Shown piece after piece: positions 22,045-33,608 of a stretch of DNA of 64,000 bases. The notes beneath the pieces were generated by a model. The model was not told where the DNA came from. It did not search any database and saw only the letters and a list, made by a program, of their open reading frames with translations. Position 1 is the first letter of the stretch, and the number at the start of each line of letters is the position of its first letter. Origin of the DNA: Apium graveolens (Eukaryota; Streptophyta; Magnoliopsida; Apiales; Apiaceae); contig NC_133656.1 of the NCBI RefSeq assembly GCF_009905375.1, positions 230,977,739-231,041,738 of the forward strand, in the 5' to 3' direction. A program made the position numbers and the translations under genes.

Positions 22045-25000
22045 TCATCCAAGTCCTCTTACATACTGGTCAAGGTTTGTATTAAAAAGCTCAGATCTAC
22101 AAAAAATGAAAACAGCTTAATAGTTGCATTGAAGGTAACTTTTGCGTTCCAAAAAGAACATTATTTTAATTTAACAGATGTTCAAATTGGTCGAAATTAA
22201 CAGAATATAATGACTTATGGGGAACTTATGGAAAAAAAGCTTCCTGCGAAATACATGGGACCTGTTACAAGACCTTACGTTTGGCTATAAGCCAGCCAAA
22301 CTACTAGCTTATAAACCATAAGGCAGCTGATTGCTGGTTTGTTTTGGCTCTCAAGTACTTAACTTACAAGTAGATAAGTTAGCCAAATTAATTAGCCCTC
22401 CACATAATCACAAGATGTATTTTTCTTCGCTTTTAAGTTGCACTCGAACTGTTTGAATATACCATACTATCCGCCTTCTTTTGATAACAAATCAAATAAA
22501 TCTTCCATATAATGGTTACAATATAATCTTAAGCCACCAAAAAGATCATAATACACTTTTCACTCTGTTTGCTTATTTAAATAACTAATAAACTCTTTTT
22601 ACCAAACCAGACTCATTGTACCCAAAAAAAAGTCTTCGACTTGTAAACTATAAATTACTTGCAAAAGTGGAACATAATGCAAGCCAAATGAGGCCTCCAT
22701 ATAACAGGTACCAGTCACTACTTTGAAATTCAAACTTATGAATTTTATTCATATTTTATAGAAACATTAATTTATGCTTTAACACTAGTCATGCTCAACA
22801 GCAGCTAGCACAACTACATATGCCATACTCTTACCACACACCAGTACACTCATAAAACCAAATATGTTAAAGTTTTCATATAACAGCGCTCCTTGTATTC
22901 ATTTAAATTTTCAAATAGAGCCTGATTCTAAAACTATTACATCAAACCTGTATGCCAATTTTTGGGATAATTAAACTTGTAAAATTTTAGCTTGTTTAAC
23001 TCCATAGACATTCCCATTTCACATGCTAAAATGCATATAATACTTATTACGAGTAACAGCCATCTGGTCTCCTATCTCAAGTAGGCTAATCTTTTTCACA
23101 AGTCTAATCACTGTTCACCCGGTATGTTTTACATGTAACAATAGCTAGCACCTCTAGTGTCCTACACCTTAAACATGGTAATTAAAACAACAATGAGAGC
23201 ATGCCCCACAAAATTTTATTGCTCTAAGGTTTATTGTTTCGATCTTAGAAATTTCAGTGTCAACCTTTTAAAAAAATATTTTCATAGTGATTCAAGAATT
23301 TTCTGAAGCTAGTTAATTTCAATCAAAAATATTATATTTTTCATCGCAGTGTTATTAAAGGAAAAAAGCGCAACGAAGCGCGACAGGACTTCTATAGCTT
23401 TAGCGCAAAGCGAAGCGCGGGCTTCTGTAAAATAAGCGCACTATATAAAATAATATATTGTTATATATAGGCAAATGATCAAATAGAAACCACCAAAATA
23501 GAAACTTAAATGGAAACCAAGAGAAACCACCCCTAGATCACATCACCCACCTCCAAGATTACATAACCTATCCGGGGCCTACTTCTGGCCCTCCAAAATC
23601 CACCCCGGGCCCACTAGGCCTCACCAAGGCTCGAATTATAATCCTATATACGCCCCAGACATGCAACATAGACGCCCCATCCTAGCCAACTAGGCCCCTC
23701 CCCGGCCCCAACCTAACCCTGCCAAGGCCCACCTATGGGGCCTACCCTCGGGTCCCACTACCATTCATATCATCCTAAAAGTTAAGTTTTCATTTAGTTT
23801 CTATTTTAGTGGTTTCTATTGGAGTGTGTGTATATATATAGATACATGTAAACACTAGACATACTATTTCATAATTATAGCCTTAAAAGATGAACTAGAC
23901 GGCTAGACCAATTTTTCATATTATTAAAAGATATTAAAAGGGTATAAAATTTAAATTTGTCTATCAACATCTTCATCCTTGCCAAAATACTCACACTTTT
24001 CATATTACTAGGCTAATGTTTGCATTTTTCGCTCTTGATTGTGACCTTGATCTATATAGTGGCTCTGTAACACCAGAAGCATTATAATTATCTTTATATG
24101 TTAAGCCATCTTCTTCATCAAAAAACGTGGTCATTATCCTTTTCCTCCAGGCCTTCCAGTAACCATTCATTAATTTCATCAATGCCCTTTAACAATATAG
24201 GATCATTTAAAAAAGGCCCAGTAAGTTAAATTCCAGCCCAGCTGTTTAAATTATATTCAGATCTAATTAAAATATACATCTAAACAAAAGCCCGTTTTTT
24301 CACAGCTTTTATGCGCTTCTTGCTTCAGCAAAAAACACACTTAAGCAGGACTTTTGAATTTGCTCTGGGCTTTTTGTAAGCGATGCCCAACAAGTGCGCT
24401 TTTCTGCGTTTCCCACTTAAGCTGCGCTTAAAGCGCGCTTTTAATATTCGTGATTCAAGAATTTTCTGAAGCTAGTTTCGATAAAGGATTTAAACTAAAC
24501 ATGATTATATGAGAAGTAAAAGCACAAAGTGCCACTTACCTGCTTTAATCCACGTCACATTACGGAAATTGTTATTCAAGAATGTTAAAAACTAGAATTT
24601 GTTACGTTAATGGTTTGATAGAGCCAATTGTAGCCATGAATCAATAAACCTAAATGATATATTTAAACTAGAGGTAGAATATCATGACTAGTTCTTTGAC
24701 CTTATTTCAAGTAGACCAGGTACAGTCAAATAGATGCAATATGAGATTGTCTTTATGAGCAATTAATTTCAGATTACTATAAGTTCTTTTCTATTTCATG
24801 TTTTCCAAATTGGATATAGTGATCAACCAAAATATATAGTACTGATGAAAATAGAAGTAATCCAACATTAACCAAAGTATCAAAGAGGAAAAAACCTCAT
24901 CAATAATATTATAACTCACTTGATAGGAGTTCCTGGGGAGTAAAGCGGATTCTTCACAACATACTCAACATACAGATTGTAGATATACTTTAAAGGTTCT

Positions 25001-25826
25001 CTAAGATCTCCAGCCTTGGGGTGAGTGACAAGGATAATCTGCACAGAAATTATGACAGTAAGGACAGATATAGCCATAACAAATTTCATTTATAAAAACA
25101 ATATGACATATAAACTTCTCTGTTTGGGATTGAAGTAAATGAACCATCATTAAAGCATGTAACGTACTGACCTTTATTCCAGAAGGACTCTCCATGAAAC
25201 TTAGTTTGTATGTATTTGTACGGAAACTGTGAAATGAACATCCTTGCCCAGGTAACAGTGGCACTCCCAGGTTTCCTTTCTCAACACTTTCAGAAAGAGA
25301 ATTTAAGAAAAAAGGCTTACGACATTTTATAATAGTAATACTAGTTGATTCATATAAAAAGATTCTCCATTATATTAAATTTTACAGGTGAATTAAAAAC
25401 TTATATGAGCGGAGGAGAATAGCTACATTCCATAGAGACGTTAAGATCTGACTAACAATTACAATAACACCGAAAGGAGATCATTCAGGAACAGATAAAG
25501 TAACATAACAAACTGAAATGTGTACCATCTAACAAAGAAACAACTAGAATGTCGGACAGTATTCGAAGCCAAACCACAGTTTGAGAATTAATCACTATTA
25601 AAACTAACACAATTATACTAATCATAACCTCGTAACAAATTAACCTACCATCACGTCTAATATACAACAATCCTAATCTCTAAAACAGACATACAATCAA
25701 CATAATATTAAGCTAACACGAAAACTCTTATTAAAACCATAAGAAAGCTTTCAAATAATACATACATCACCACAATAAAACACAATAGTACATTAAACAG
25801 AAAGGAGAAGTTAATCAAATAACACT

Positions 25827-25857
<31 letters not shown>

Positions 25858-26396
25858 AAAATAGTACATTGAACAGAAAGGAGAAGTTAATCAAGTAACA
25901 CTATAATCTCTCTCTCTCTCTCTGTTATACATAAACAGAAAGGAGAACTTAATCCAATATAATCTCTCTCTCCCTCTCAATAGTACATAAACAGAAAGGA
26001 TAACTTAATATAATATAATCTCTCTCTCACGGATTCACACACAAAATAATCACAATAGTACATAAAACAGAAAGGATAAGTTAATCTAATAACACTGTAA
26101 TCTCTCTCTCTCATGAAAATAGGAAGAAGAATTGATAGATAAATAGATAAGAATAGAAGTAAATATAGGTACCTAGTAGGATCCATTTTGGCAGTAAGAG
26201 ATTTGAGAGAGAAAAGAAGACCAAACATGAGCTTGTGATCTTGCTGTTTACTAAGAGTACGGAGTGGACGATTCCACTCCCTGTAGAGTAAACAAATGCC
26301 GTTACGATTGAATATGTAAATCATGTGCCCGTAATTTCCCGATGCCGTCGGTGCCGGCGGCGATGGACTGATCTCTGAGCTCCCGAAGAATTGCAT
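22045..26396 (-). CDS. TRAPP complex subunit 1 (TRAPPC1/BET5), four exons
   Basis: Vesicle-tethering subunit of the TRAPP complexes, which activate Rab GTPases in ER-Golgi and Golgi traffic. Exons on the minus strand: 26396-26173, 25286-25172, 25038-24920 and 22096-22045. The phases join exactly (74 codons+2, 1+38, 39+2, 1+16) to give 169 aa, the usual plant length. Donors are GTACCT, GTCAGT and GTGAGT; acceptors are GAAAG, TGCAG and TGTAG. Recognisable longin-fold segments: MIYIFNRNGICLLYREWNRP, KLMFGLLFSLKSLTAKMDPT, GCSFHSFRTNTYKLSFMESP, YIYNLYVEYVVKNPLY, and C-terminus LDQYVRGLG. Intron 3 (2.8 kb) holds transposon sequence; intron 1 holds a CT-rich minisatellite. A 6-kb Mutator-like element starts 152 bp upstream of the ATG. 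The coding sequence looks intact. Confidence 0.93.
23350..24446. mobile_element. GCGC-rich non-autonomous DNA element B, inside BET5 intron 3
   Basis: The left end, TGTTATTAAAGG followed by AAGCGC words, and the right end, rich in GCGC and closing AAGCGCGCTTTTAATA, are inversely related and resemble element A at 20912. A perfect 28-bp direct repeat (starting GTGATTCAAGAATTTTCTG) occurs at 23287-23314 and 24450-24477, abutting the right end but 35 bp from the left end. A minus-strand open frame at 24182-24000 (DEEDGLTY...SGVTEPLYRS) faintly resembles the acidic tail of hAT-type transposase-derived proteins; this is a weak guess. Confidence 0.55.
23480..23824. mobile_element. Nested inverted-repeat element
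   Basis: Arms of ~40 bp: AAATAGAAACCACCAAAATA near 23481 and its inverse TATTTTAGTGGTTTCTATT near 23802-23820. Between them is a markedly C/G-rich ~240 bp unlike the surroundings. Inserted into element B. No clear target duplication. Confidence 0.5.
25787..26115. repeat. CT-rich minisatellite in BET5 intron 1
   Basis: Five degenerate copies of a 55-85-bp unit made of ACATAAACAGAAAGGAGAA, then TTAATC...ACTATAATC, then a (TC)n run of variable length. It lies immediately downstream of the exon 1 donor at 26172. Confidence 0.75.
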
Positions 26397-26474
26397 CTTC
26401 TTTTCGATTCAAATCAGATTTACAGGATGGTAATTGTTAAAATTCGATACACGGCGATCTTAGGCGAATGATAT

Positions 26475-26566
26475 TGGCACAGGCTTCATTTAAATAATAT
26501 AAGAGTAAAAAACACTTTGTTGGCACAGGCTTCATTTAAATAATATAAGAGTAAAAAACACTTTGT
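26475..26566. repeat. Perfect 46-bp tandem duplication at the MULE left border
   Basis: 26475-26520 and 26521-26566 are identical. Each copy contains 28 bp of host flank (including the ATAATATAA target site) and the first 18 bp of the MULE terminal repeat (GAGTAAAAAACACTTTGT). Confidence 0.9.
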
Positions 26567-26580
26567 GTAGGTGCAGTTTT

Positions 26581-27540
26581 GGGAACAAAGGCCCAGATTG
26601 TCACTTTGTCGCTGTACGGGACAAATGCCCAAAATGTCACTTCATATCGTCATATAATATTTCATTTTTTAATACATAGAAAATGGAATATCGTCTTCCG
26701 TTTTGCCTCTTATTTTTTTAATAATGTAGCAACGTGACTTCAAGTTACGTTTTGTATTTCCTTTATTTTCTGTTTTGTTTTCTTATTTTAAGTTTGTTTT
26801 GATGTATTATTTAGGGTTCCGTAAACATCATTTAATATTACGTTTTTCAATATTTATATTTATTTAATATTTTTAGAATTTATAAATGATACCATAATTT
26901 AATAATTTTTAACATTTAGGGTTCATTAATTCCCTTTTGGGTTTTAGAAACATTTAAAAATAAATTAATAAATGTTACACCCATTTAGGGTTTAGGATTT
27001 AGGGTTTAGAGCCTTTAGGCCCTAAAAGCCTAAACCCTAATTTAATCTAGGCCCTAAACCCTAGAACCGGAAATATTAATTTTAAATTAAATAATTATAA
27101 AATTTAAGGATGTAACTTAATTTAATAATTTTTAACATTTAGGGTTCACCAATTCCCCTTTGGGTTTTAGAAAATAATTTAAAATATTTTTTATTAATTT
27201 ATGATTTAATAATTTACAAGATATAGTGTTTTGTTTATTATTATTTTTTTAAAAAGGTAAAAACGTTACTTTATGTGACGTTTTGCTACAAAACGCTGCT
27301 TTATCTAACGTTTTGCCCTATGAAAAAAATCAAAGTGCTAAAACGGTACACGAAGTTCCGTTTTCCCATATATAAAAAATAATTAAAGTGCTAAAACGGC
27401 AGACGAAATTCCGTCTTACCTTAAAAAAAATCAAAACGGAACACAATGTTTTCTTAAGAAATGACATATAGGGCCATCTTTTTCGAAAATGACAATTTTG
27501 ACCATTTTCTATGTCAAAGTGACATATAAGGTCACCATCC
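26581..27540. mobile_element. Non-autonomous element nested in the MULE left TIR
   Basis: About 960 bp with inverted ends, GGGAACAAAGGCCCAGATTG on the left and GGGATGGTGACCTTATATGT (inverse) on the right, each followed by a GTCACTTTG motif. Flanks GCAGTTTT and CCACTTTT look like a degenerate target duplication, and the TIR homology of the host MULE resumes exactly after 27540. The interior has repeated AACGTNAC/ACGTTTTG words and a telomere-like palindrome at about 26985-27065. No coding region. Confidence 0.65.
26985..27065. repeat. Telomere-like TTTAGGG/CCCTAAA palindrome
   Basis: Several TTTAGGG-type units (TTTAGGGTTTAGGATTTAGG) are followed by the inverse (CCTAAACCCTAATT...CCCTAAACCC), giving an imperfect hairpin centred near 27020. 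It lies inside the nested element, so it is not a chromosome-end relic. Confidence 0.6.
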
Positions 27541-27786
27541 CACTTTTGGTGTCATACGACTTATGGTACTGCATTTAATAATCAAGCACATGTTATTTAA
27601 TAACTACTTAAATTTTGTGTACCGCCGTGAGTTATCCCTAACTCCGTTAACTTCTTGAGCGGTAAATCAGTCTTTTCATTTTTCAACGGATCTGTAATGT
27701 GTTTATAAAGTGTTGTAACCCCCATTTGTTCCTCATCTCTAACTTCCCACCCTAATTTCACAGCTCATCCTTGACCACAACTCAAA

Positions 27787-28200
27787 ATGGGTGAAAAAAT
27801 GCTTCCTTCTGATGATTTGTTCGATCTTATGTGTGACTGTAATCAGCTCAGCGTGGTGAAGATCCGTGGGTATGGGGAGAATGCTGGTAGGAGGCACCGC
27901 GAGTGTGGAGATGAGGAGTGTGGATATCACAGGTGGGTTGACCCACCACTTGGTCTGCGGGCTGTAGCAGTCATCGAGGAGCTGCAGGATAGGATTGTTG
28001 AGTCGTACCACAGGTACGGGCGAAGGATTGATCGTTTGATTGAAAAACATCAAACCCAGATGAATGTAATGAAGAGGAAGCAAGAGATGACAGTGGTTGC
28101 AATGTTTGTGCTGTTCTCGTGCATGATGAATATGGTGCTCCAGGCTGTGGGTAAGTACACCGAGTTTCTGGTGGCTGAATCTGATTCTGAAGAAGAGTGA
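27787..28200 (+). CDS. GRF-type zinc-finger protein carried by the MULE
   Basis: Intact single-exon ORF, 137 aa. Residues 16-53 fit a GRF-type zinc finger, a nucleic-acid-binding fold: CDCNQ, then GRRHREC, then CGYHRWVDPP, giving the C-x-C ... GRR-x3-C ... C-x3-W pattern. A charged helical stretch follows (about 62-100, with a repeat of VIEELQDRIVESYHRYGRRI type) and then a hydrophobic segment, MTVVAMFVLFSCMMNMVLQA (about 100-119), before an acidic tail SDSEEE. Small GRF proteins of this layout are common in plants. The gene starts ~90 bp inside the left TIR homology and faces the transposase gene, the position occupied by mudrB in maize MuDR. Its role in transposition is inference. It has stayed open while the transposase has decayed. 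Confidence 0.75.
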   Translation: MGEKMLPSDDLFDLMCDCNQLSVVKIRGYGENAGRRHRECGDEECGYHRWVDPPLGLRAVAVIEELQDRIVESYHRYGRRIDRLIEKHQTQMNVMKRKQEMTVVAMFVLFSCMMNMVLQAVGKYTEFLVAESDSEEE

Positions 28201-28669
28201 AGCAATGAAGTGTTTGGTTTAGTATCTTTGTTGCCATTTAGGTGTTGGTTAATTTATCCTCCTTTTTTTATAATTTTCAATTTGGATGACGCTTGTAATT
28301 CAATGTTGGACTAATTACTATGGTAATGCTTGCAATGCTTGTAATGCAAAATTCGACTTATTTGTGTCACTTATTCGTGTCACTTATTTGGTTTAGTTCT
28401 ACCATTTATTTAAAGTTCGTACATAATAAAGTATATCTAATCACTAAATTTAACCAAGCGTAAAGGCAAAAATATGACATTGTAAGATGCGTACTTGTTA
28501 TAGCATTACCATAACGTCAACGAGTTTGAAGGCCATATAAAATAACTTAACAATTGTACGACATCCAAACACAAAATACCCTGTTGAAGGAGACACAAAA
28601 TACCAAACACAATTCTTTTCTGGATGTCACAACATACCAATAACAGTTCTAATAAAATGCTACACAAGT
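28201..28669. other. Spacer between the two convergent MULE genes
   Basis: AT-rich, 469 bp. It would hold the two facing 3' untranslated regions and terminators. No ORF or repeat stands out. Confidence 0.5.
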
Positions 28670-31600
28670 TCAAATTTTCCAAACTGGATGTTTCCTGAGC
28701 TCAGCTTGCATTGCCCTCCTTTTTTCCTGATTGTTCTCATTGGTTGTTGATTTGTTGCCTGATCCTCCTTCAGTGGTTTTTTTATGGGCACCTTCACTAG
28801 CCTTGAATTGTCCTCTAGTCCTTCTTTTAGTTTTTTCAACATCAGCTCCTCCATTTGTTGCACCATCTGCACCAATGGCACTCTCATTGGCACCAACAGA
28901 TGGTGTCTTCTTCTTTGGTGCATTAGTTCTCATCTTGAACTGTTTTTCACAGCCATTTGCTCTATCAGCCATTTTCAAGAATAATTATGAGCAGCAATCT
29001 CCACTTCATGACTAAGTGCATAAGTATTAAAAATTTAAACACTCTTACCCTAGCTGGGCAAGTTCTTGCATTGTGGTTGTACTCAGTATAATAGCTGTAT
29101 TTGACCTTTGTGTTTTGATTTTCAGTCTTGTTGGATCTGTAGCAATCACATCATTCCTATTATTTCTTTTTTTCTTAGGTCTGCCTACCTGAGGCTTAAC
29201 ATGTGGAGGTAAAGGCTTGGGATAATTTGTTTCCTCTCACTCTTCTTCTCCATATATAGGTTCCACAATATGTTGATAACATGACAAAAACATATCTTTG
29301 TTATATGACTGATGGATAAATGGTTCAAAGGGTTTCTTACTCCAAGCAATGCAGGCACATGCATGGTAACATGGGATTCCAGACAACTGCCACTTCTTGC
29401 AAGCACATGTATGAGCATCTAGATCAACAAATATTTCATATCCATCAGAGGTCATTGTGACCAGGTACCTTGCTCCTCCACTCCAAATAACATGATAGCC
29501 TCTACTTTGCTCTATTGCTTTAAAAATAAAGTTAATTGTCAATAAAATGTATCTAGTAAGCAAGTGTGCACATGCAGTGTATATTTAAAAATTAACCACA
29601 ATAAATAGATAAGTTAGGCACTTACTTGTTAAGCCTCCCCATAGCATTAGGGCAAATAGGGTTCAATGCATAACTATTTTGCATTTTATCCCTCCTCATC
29701 TGAATCCTTCTCATTACATCAACATGTATGAATTTGAACATGGAAATTATTGGCAAATCTCTATACCTCCTTATGCTACTGTTGAACACTTCTGAGTGGT
29801 TGTTTACAAACATGTCTGATTTGCAAAAAGGTCGGAAAGCACTCCTAGACCACTGTGATCTAGGTTTCTCACTTAACCAATTAAAACATTTCTTGGACAG
29901 CTGTATATACAATGTTGCTATCATGGTACTATTAAAAACAGTCTTTGTATAATAAAAACACTCATAGACTCAAGCTTTACCTTTTTCATCTCCTCCATGT
30001 GCTTGTTAAAAGTGTAGTCGGTGGTGGCCCTAGCTGCCAACCACAACAACATCCTTATTCCTATGCCTTTGTGGTCCTTCCACATATTTCTGTACAAGTG
30101 CATCACACGGAATATATGTTATGCATTTGGGAATACTGCTTCTAGTGCATTTATCGGGCCCTATCAATAACCAGCTATTAGATATAGTACATACAAGGGA
30201 ATGATAATTGCAAATAAATTGAATGTACCTTTTGCCTGTATGATACAAATGTGAAGGCACCACTATTCTGAATCCTTAGATCATCATTTATAAGTTATAG
30301 GAACCAGCTCCAACTATCACTGTTCTCTGCCTCAACAACTGCCCATGCCAATGGGTACATTCCATTATTAGCATCAGTTACCACTGCAGCCAATAGTTGA
30401 CCATCATAAGGGCCTTTAAGGTGACACCCATCAAGCCCTAGCAAAGGTCTACACCCATTTATGAAACCATTTTTCAGTGGAGCAAGGCAGATATAAAATC
30501 TCTTAAACCTCTTCCTACCATCAGGCATTTCTTGGCCTTCAGTCATCAATTGAATGGTACTCCCTGGCATTTCCTTCAGTAATGCATTTCCATAGTCCCA
30601 TAACTTGGCATATTAATCAACATGATTCCCCCTAATCTTCTCCAATGCTTTTCTCTTTGCCCTATCAATAGCATATATACTCACATGACAGTGCCAATCA
30701 TTAACAACCTTCTGTAAGAATGACTGCAAAGGCCATGTAGGGTTAATCCTTATGTCATCCTCATACTGTTCTGCAATCCATCTAGAATTGTTATGTTTCT
30801 GATGAAATGTGGTCTGGCATGTGTGATTTGAATTGTACACTTTTATCTGGTATGAATCTGTCCTCTACATTTTACTAGCATAAATCTTCCATTCACAGGG
30901 TTTCTCATAAATAAATTTAACTCTGATTCCATAATTTCTGCACTGTTTGATTGGTCTCCTTTTCCTTTATTGCCTGCTTCTTGACTGCGGCCCTGAAAAC
31001 CTTTGTTGTTGAGAACAACATGCCCAACTGAAACTTTGGATCATGCATATTTTTCCTCTCATTGAACACTGGATAAGAGATTCCATCTTCATCTGTTGAA
31101 TTTGAGGTCATTCTCTCCTCATCACTTAAGGCATAGTGAGTAGAATAATCACTGTCATTCGGTCCATCTTCTTCATCTGCGCTGACTTCATCTTTGGAAT
31201 TATCAATCAATGGCTTGCTTGGAACTTTCTCTTGAACCGCTTCATCCACCCCAATTTTTCTTTTACCCTACGCCTTCTCCTTTGCCTTGGCATGTGCCCT
31301 GGATTCCCTCTTTCTAGTTCTCTCAGACTTGTGATCACAAACTTCATCATCAGTGTTATCCACATTGGAAAAATCTGAGTAAAAACTACAGTCAGACATC
31401 ACATCCTTATCAGTTGTAGGATTATATTCATCATCAGTATTACCATCAATATACTTTACATCATTCACATGACCTAAAGGATTGTTCAAATTATCTTGCA
31501 CTTGCTCACCATCCACATACTCAATGTCTGGATCCTGAGATGATGCATACTCTTGTGTTGGATTCTCATCAGCACCAACAGCATATACAACCTTCATTGT

Positions 31601-31890
31601 TATGGAATAAACATGTATAACCCTAGATGGTGGCAATATCTCACACATTTCAACCACATCTGCATTATTTTTAATTGGATGCAAACCCCTATTCATGTCT
31701 GTCTTAGGCCATTTGTAGAAGAAACTTATAGAACCTATCTCGCCAGTTTCTTTAGCCATTGAAATTAACTCAATCAAACTCATTGTGTCAGCATCACATA
31801 GGTCAAAATAATCTACACTCCCACCCACATAGTAGGGTTCACTCTAAATTCCCCCACCATGGTGATACTTTATACTAAAAAGGCCTGAAT
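28670..31890 (-). pseudogene. MuDR-type (mudrA-like) transposase, decayed
   Basis: Minus-strand multi-exon gene. Order from the N-terminus: PB1-like start (HHGG...YYVGGSVDYFDLCDADTMSL, about 31870-31600), acidic linker, MuDR DNA-binding region (LGMLFSTTKVFRAAVKK, about 31030), SRWIAEQYEDDIRINPTWP (about 30770), catalytic DDE core (GLDGCHLKGPYDGQLLAAVV, about 30440), MEEMKK segment (about 29990), SWIM zinc finger (CACKKWQLSGIPCYHACACI, about 29370), and a basic C-terminus ending at 28670. Introns with good borders exist (for example GTAAGT at about 29624 to TTTAAAG at about 29521). At least four lesions: TAG in HHGGGI*SEPYYVGG (about 31845), TAG at 31265-31267, a frameshift near 30930 with a stop at about 30867, and TAA in FPNA*HIFRVMH (about 30130). 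Not functional as it stands. Confidence 0.85.
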
Positions 31891-32616
31891 CTTCTGCATA
31901 AAATATGGGACTTAAAATCTAATTTTATGCATATGAAACACAACAGACACATCACTATCATAATAATATAAAATTTACTCTAAACAATTGTCTTTTTACT
32001 AGACATCATCAAACACAAAAGGTCCATAGTGGAGCCAATTAACCAAATCAATATTGAAACCCTAAAATCAAAACAATATAACTTTACATGCATCTCTTAT
32101 AACAGACATTCAAGTAAAGAAAAATACATAATTTAATTAAAAGTCTCTATAACTATTTAACACCACAATCATTAACCCTAATTTAGTCGATACACACGCA
32201 CAAGAAGTGAAGGCCAGAAACTACCTCCATAACGAGGACCATCGTCAGGCAAGTACACATCTACGTCCTCTGCAGCTCTTCAAAACCAGACCATGCCGAC
32301 GGAATTCCAATCGTCCTTGTGGCAATATGGGGCAGGAAGATGAAGGGGGTAATGAAGAGGGAAGAGTTTTGAGATAAGAGAATAAAGTTACGGGATGTGT
32401 TTTTTATTCATATACGATTAAACTGTAAAAAGAAAAATGAAAAGACTGATTTACCCCTCAAGAAGTTAACGGAGTTAGGGATAACTCACGGTGATACAAA
32501 AAATTTAAGTAGTTATTAAATGCAATATAACATGTGCTAGATTATTAAATGCAGTACCATAAATGGTCTGACACCTAAAGTGCACGTACACAAAGTACTT
32601 TTTACTCATAATATAA

Positions 32617-33603
32617 TTCTGACTTTTTTTATTTTTGGAATTGGGATTCGTGATTTTTAAACTATCATATTAATATGATATATTTGTTAAAATATATTTT
32701 TTTTATAAAAATTGATACTAATTTGAACTTCTTATCTGAATTTCATATGTTAAACAAAAAAAAACTAATGATTTTTTAAAATTTATCAAGTAGACTGACA
32801 TGTGTCAATGGGCGTGTAATTACTCAAATTAAAATTAAGAACTAATCTTATACTTTTATTCTTTATACAAGTATTAAATCGTAATAACTCATTCATATTT
32901 AATATACATTTTCACATTGATCATCATGCATTCTTCATTTTTACACCAGTTTCAACAATATGTTATCGTTACATATCCTCCCTCCTCTATTTTTACGTTT
33001 TCATCGTGAATACGTCACTCATTCAGCCATTTCTTCATATCACCAAATCATCATTCTAGCAACTATTTACAAACAAATTTGTCACTTAATTTTAACTACA
33101 TTTAGATCACACATGGGCGAAACCATCCATCTTATTTTTCATCCTTTCACGGTAGATATAAATTTAAAAAACCGTCAATGATGTTATTTTCACCTATTCA
33201 ATCGTCGACAATATCATTGTACCATCAATTTCGACAACTGTCAAAATTTTAGATGTTTAAAATAATGATAATTTATGTTTCAAAATTTTAATTATTTGAA
33301 TTCATATTTTAGTAATTTTACTTTGATTTTGATTATTTTGGTGATGTAGGTGATGTTGTTGATGTAATTTTAATAAAAAAAACAGTGATTCTGGTCTGAT
33401 TTTGATAATTTTGACAGTGATGTGACATTGTTGGTAATAATAGGAATGTATCGCAAAGGGTAATGATATTGATATATATGTCAAAAATGATTTAAATGCT
33501 TATTAATCAACTTATATAGTTGTTTTATTATATAATTTTTTTCCTAAAACTATAAGTAATTCAATAATTATATATATGTGTCAATGTATATTTCGTATAG
33601 TCT
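32617..33603. other. AT-rich intergenic, no gene recognised
   Basis: Short frames only, with A/T-biased codons and no similarity. No repeat boundary identified. Confidence 0.4.
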
Positions 33604-33608
33604 TCCAT

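Larger units (their letters stand above)
22097..24919 (-). other. BET5 intron 3, expanded by insertions
   Basis: Bounded by donor GTGAGT (24919) and acceptor TTTTTTGTAG (22097), both on the minus strand. It contains element B (about 23350-24446) and, nested within that, the inverted-repeat element at about 23480-23824. The remaining ~1.7 kb is plain AT-rich sequence. Confidence 0.8.
26549..32607. mobile_element. Mutator-like element (MULE) with two convergent genes
   Basis: 6,059 bp bounded by GAGTAAAAAACACTTTGTGT (left) and the inverse of GAGTAAAAAGTACTTTGTGT (right), with a perfect 9-bp target duplication, ATAATATAA, at 26540-26548 and 32608-32616. The terminal inverted repeats are long: right-end sequence 32440-32600 matches, inverted, 27541-27700. 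Only ~30 bp of TIR remains at the extreme left because a second element (26581-27540) was inserted within it. A decayed MuDR-type transposase is read on the minus strand from the right TIR, and a small GRF zinc-finger gene on the plus strand from the left TIR. It sits 152 bp upstream of the BET5 start codon. Confidence 0.88.

Noticed and set aside
24000..24182. A 60-aa gene in BET5 intron 3
   Set aside because: Lies inside a non-autonomous transposon; only a vague resemblance to a transposase tail, no start context and no partner exons.
26985..27065. Interstitial telomere from a chromosome fusion
   Set aside because: Only a few imperfect units in hairpin arrangement inside a transposon; not a tandem telomere tract.
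28660..29015. Several overlapping ORFs on both strands near the MULE transposase C-terminus
   Set aside because: Only the minus-strand frame ending at 28670 continues the transposase; the others are shadows.
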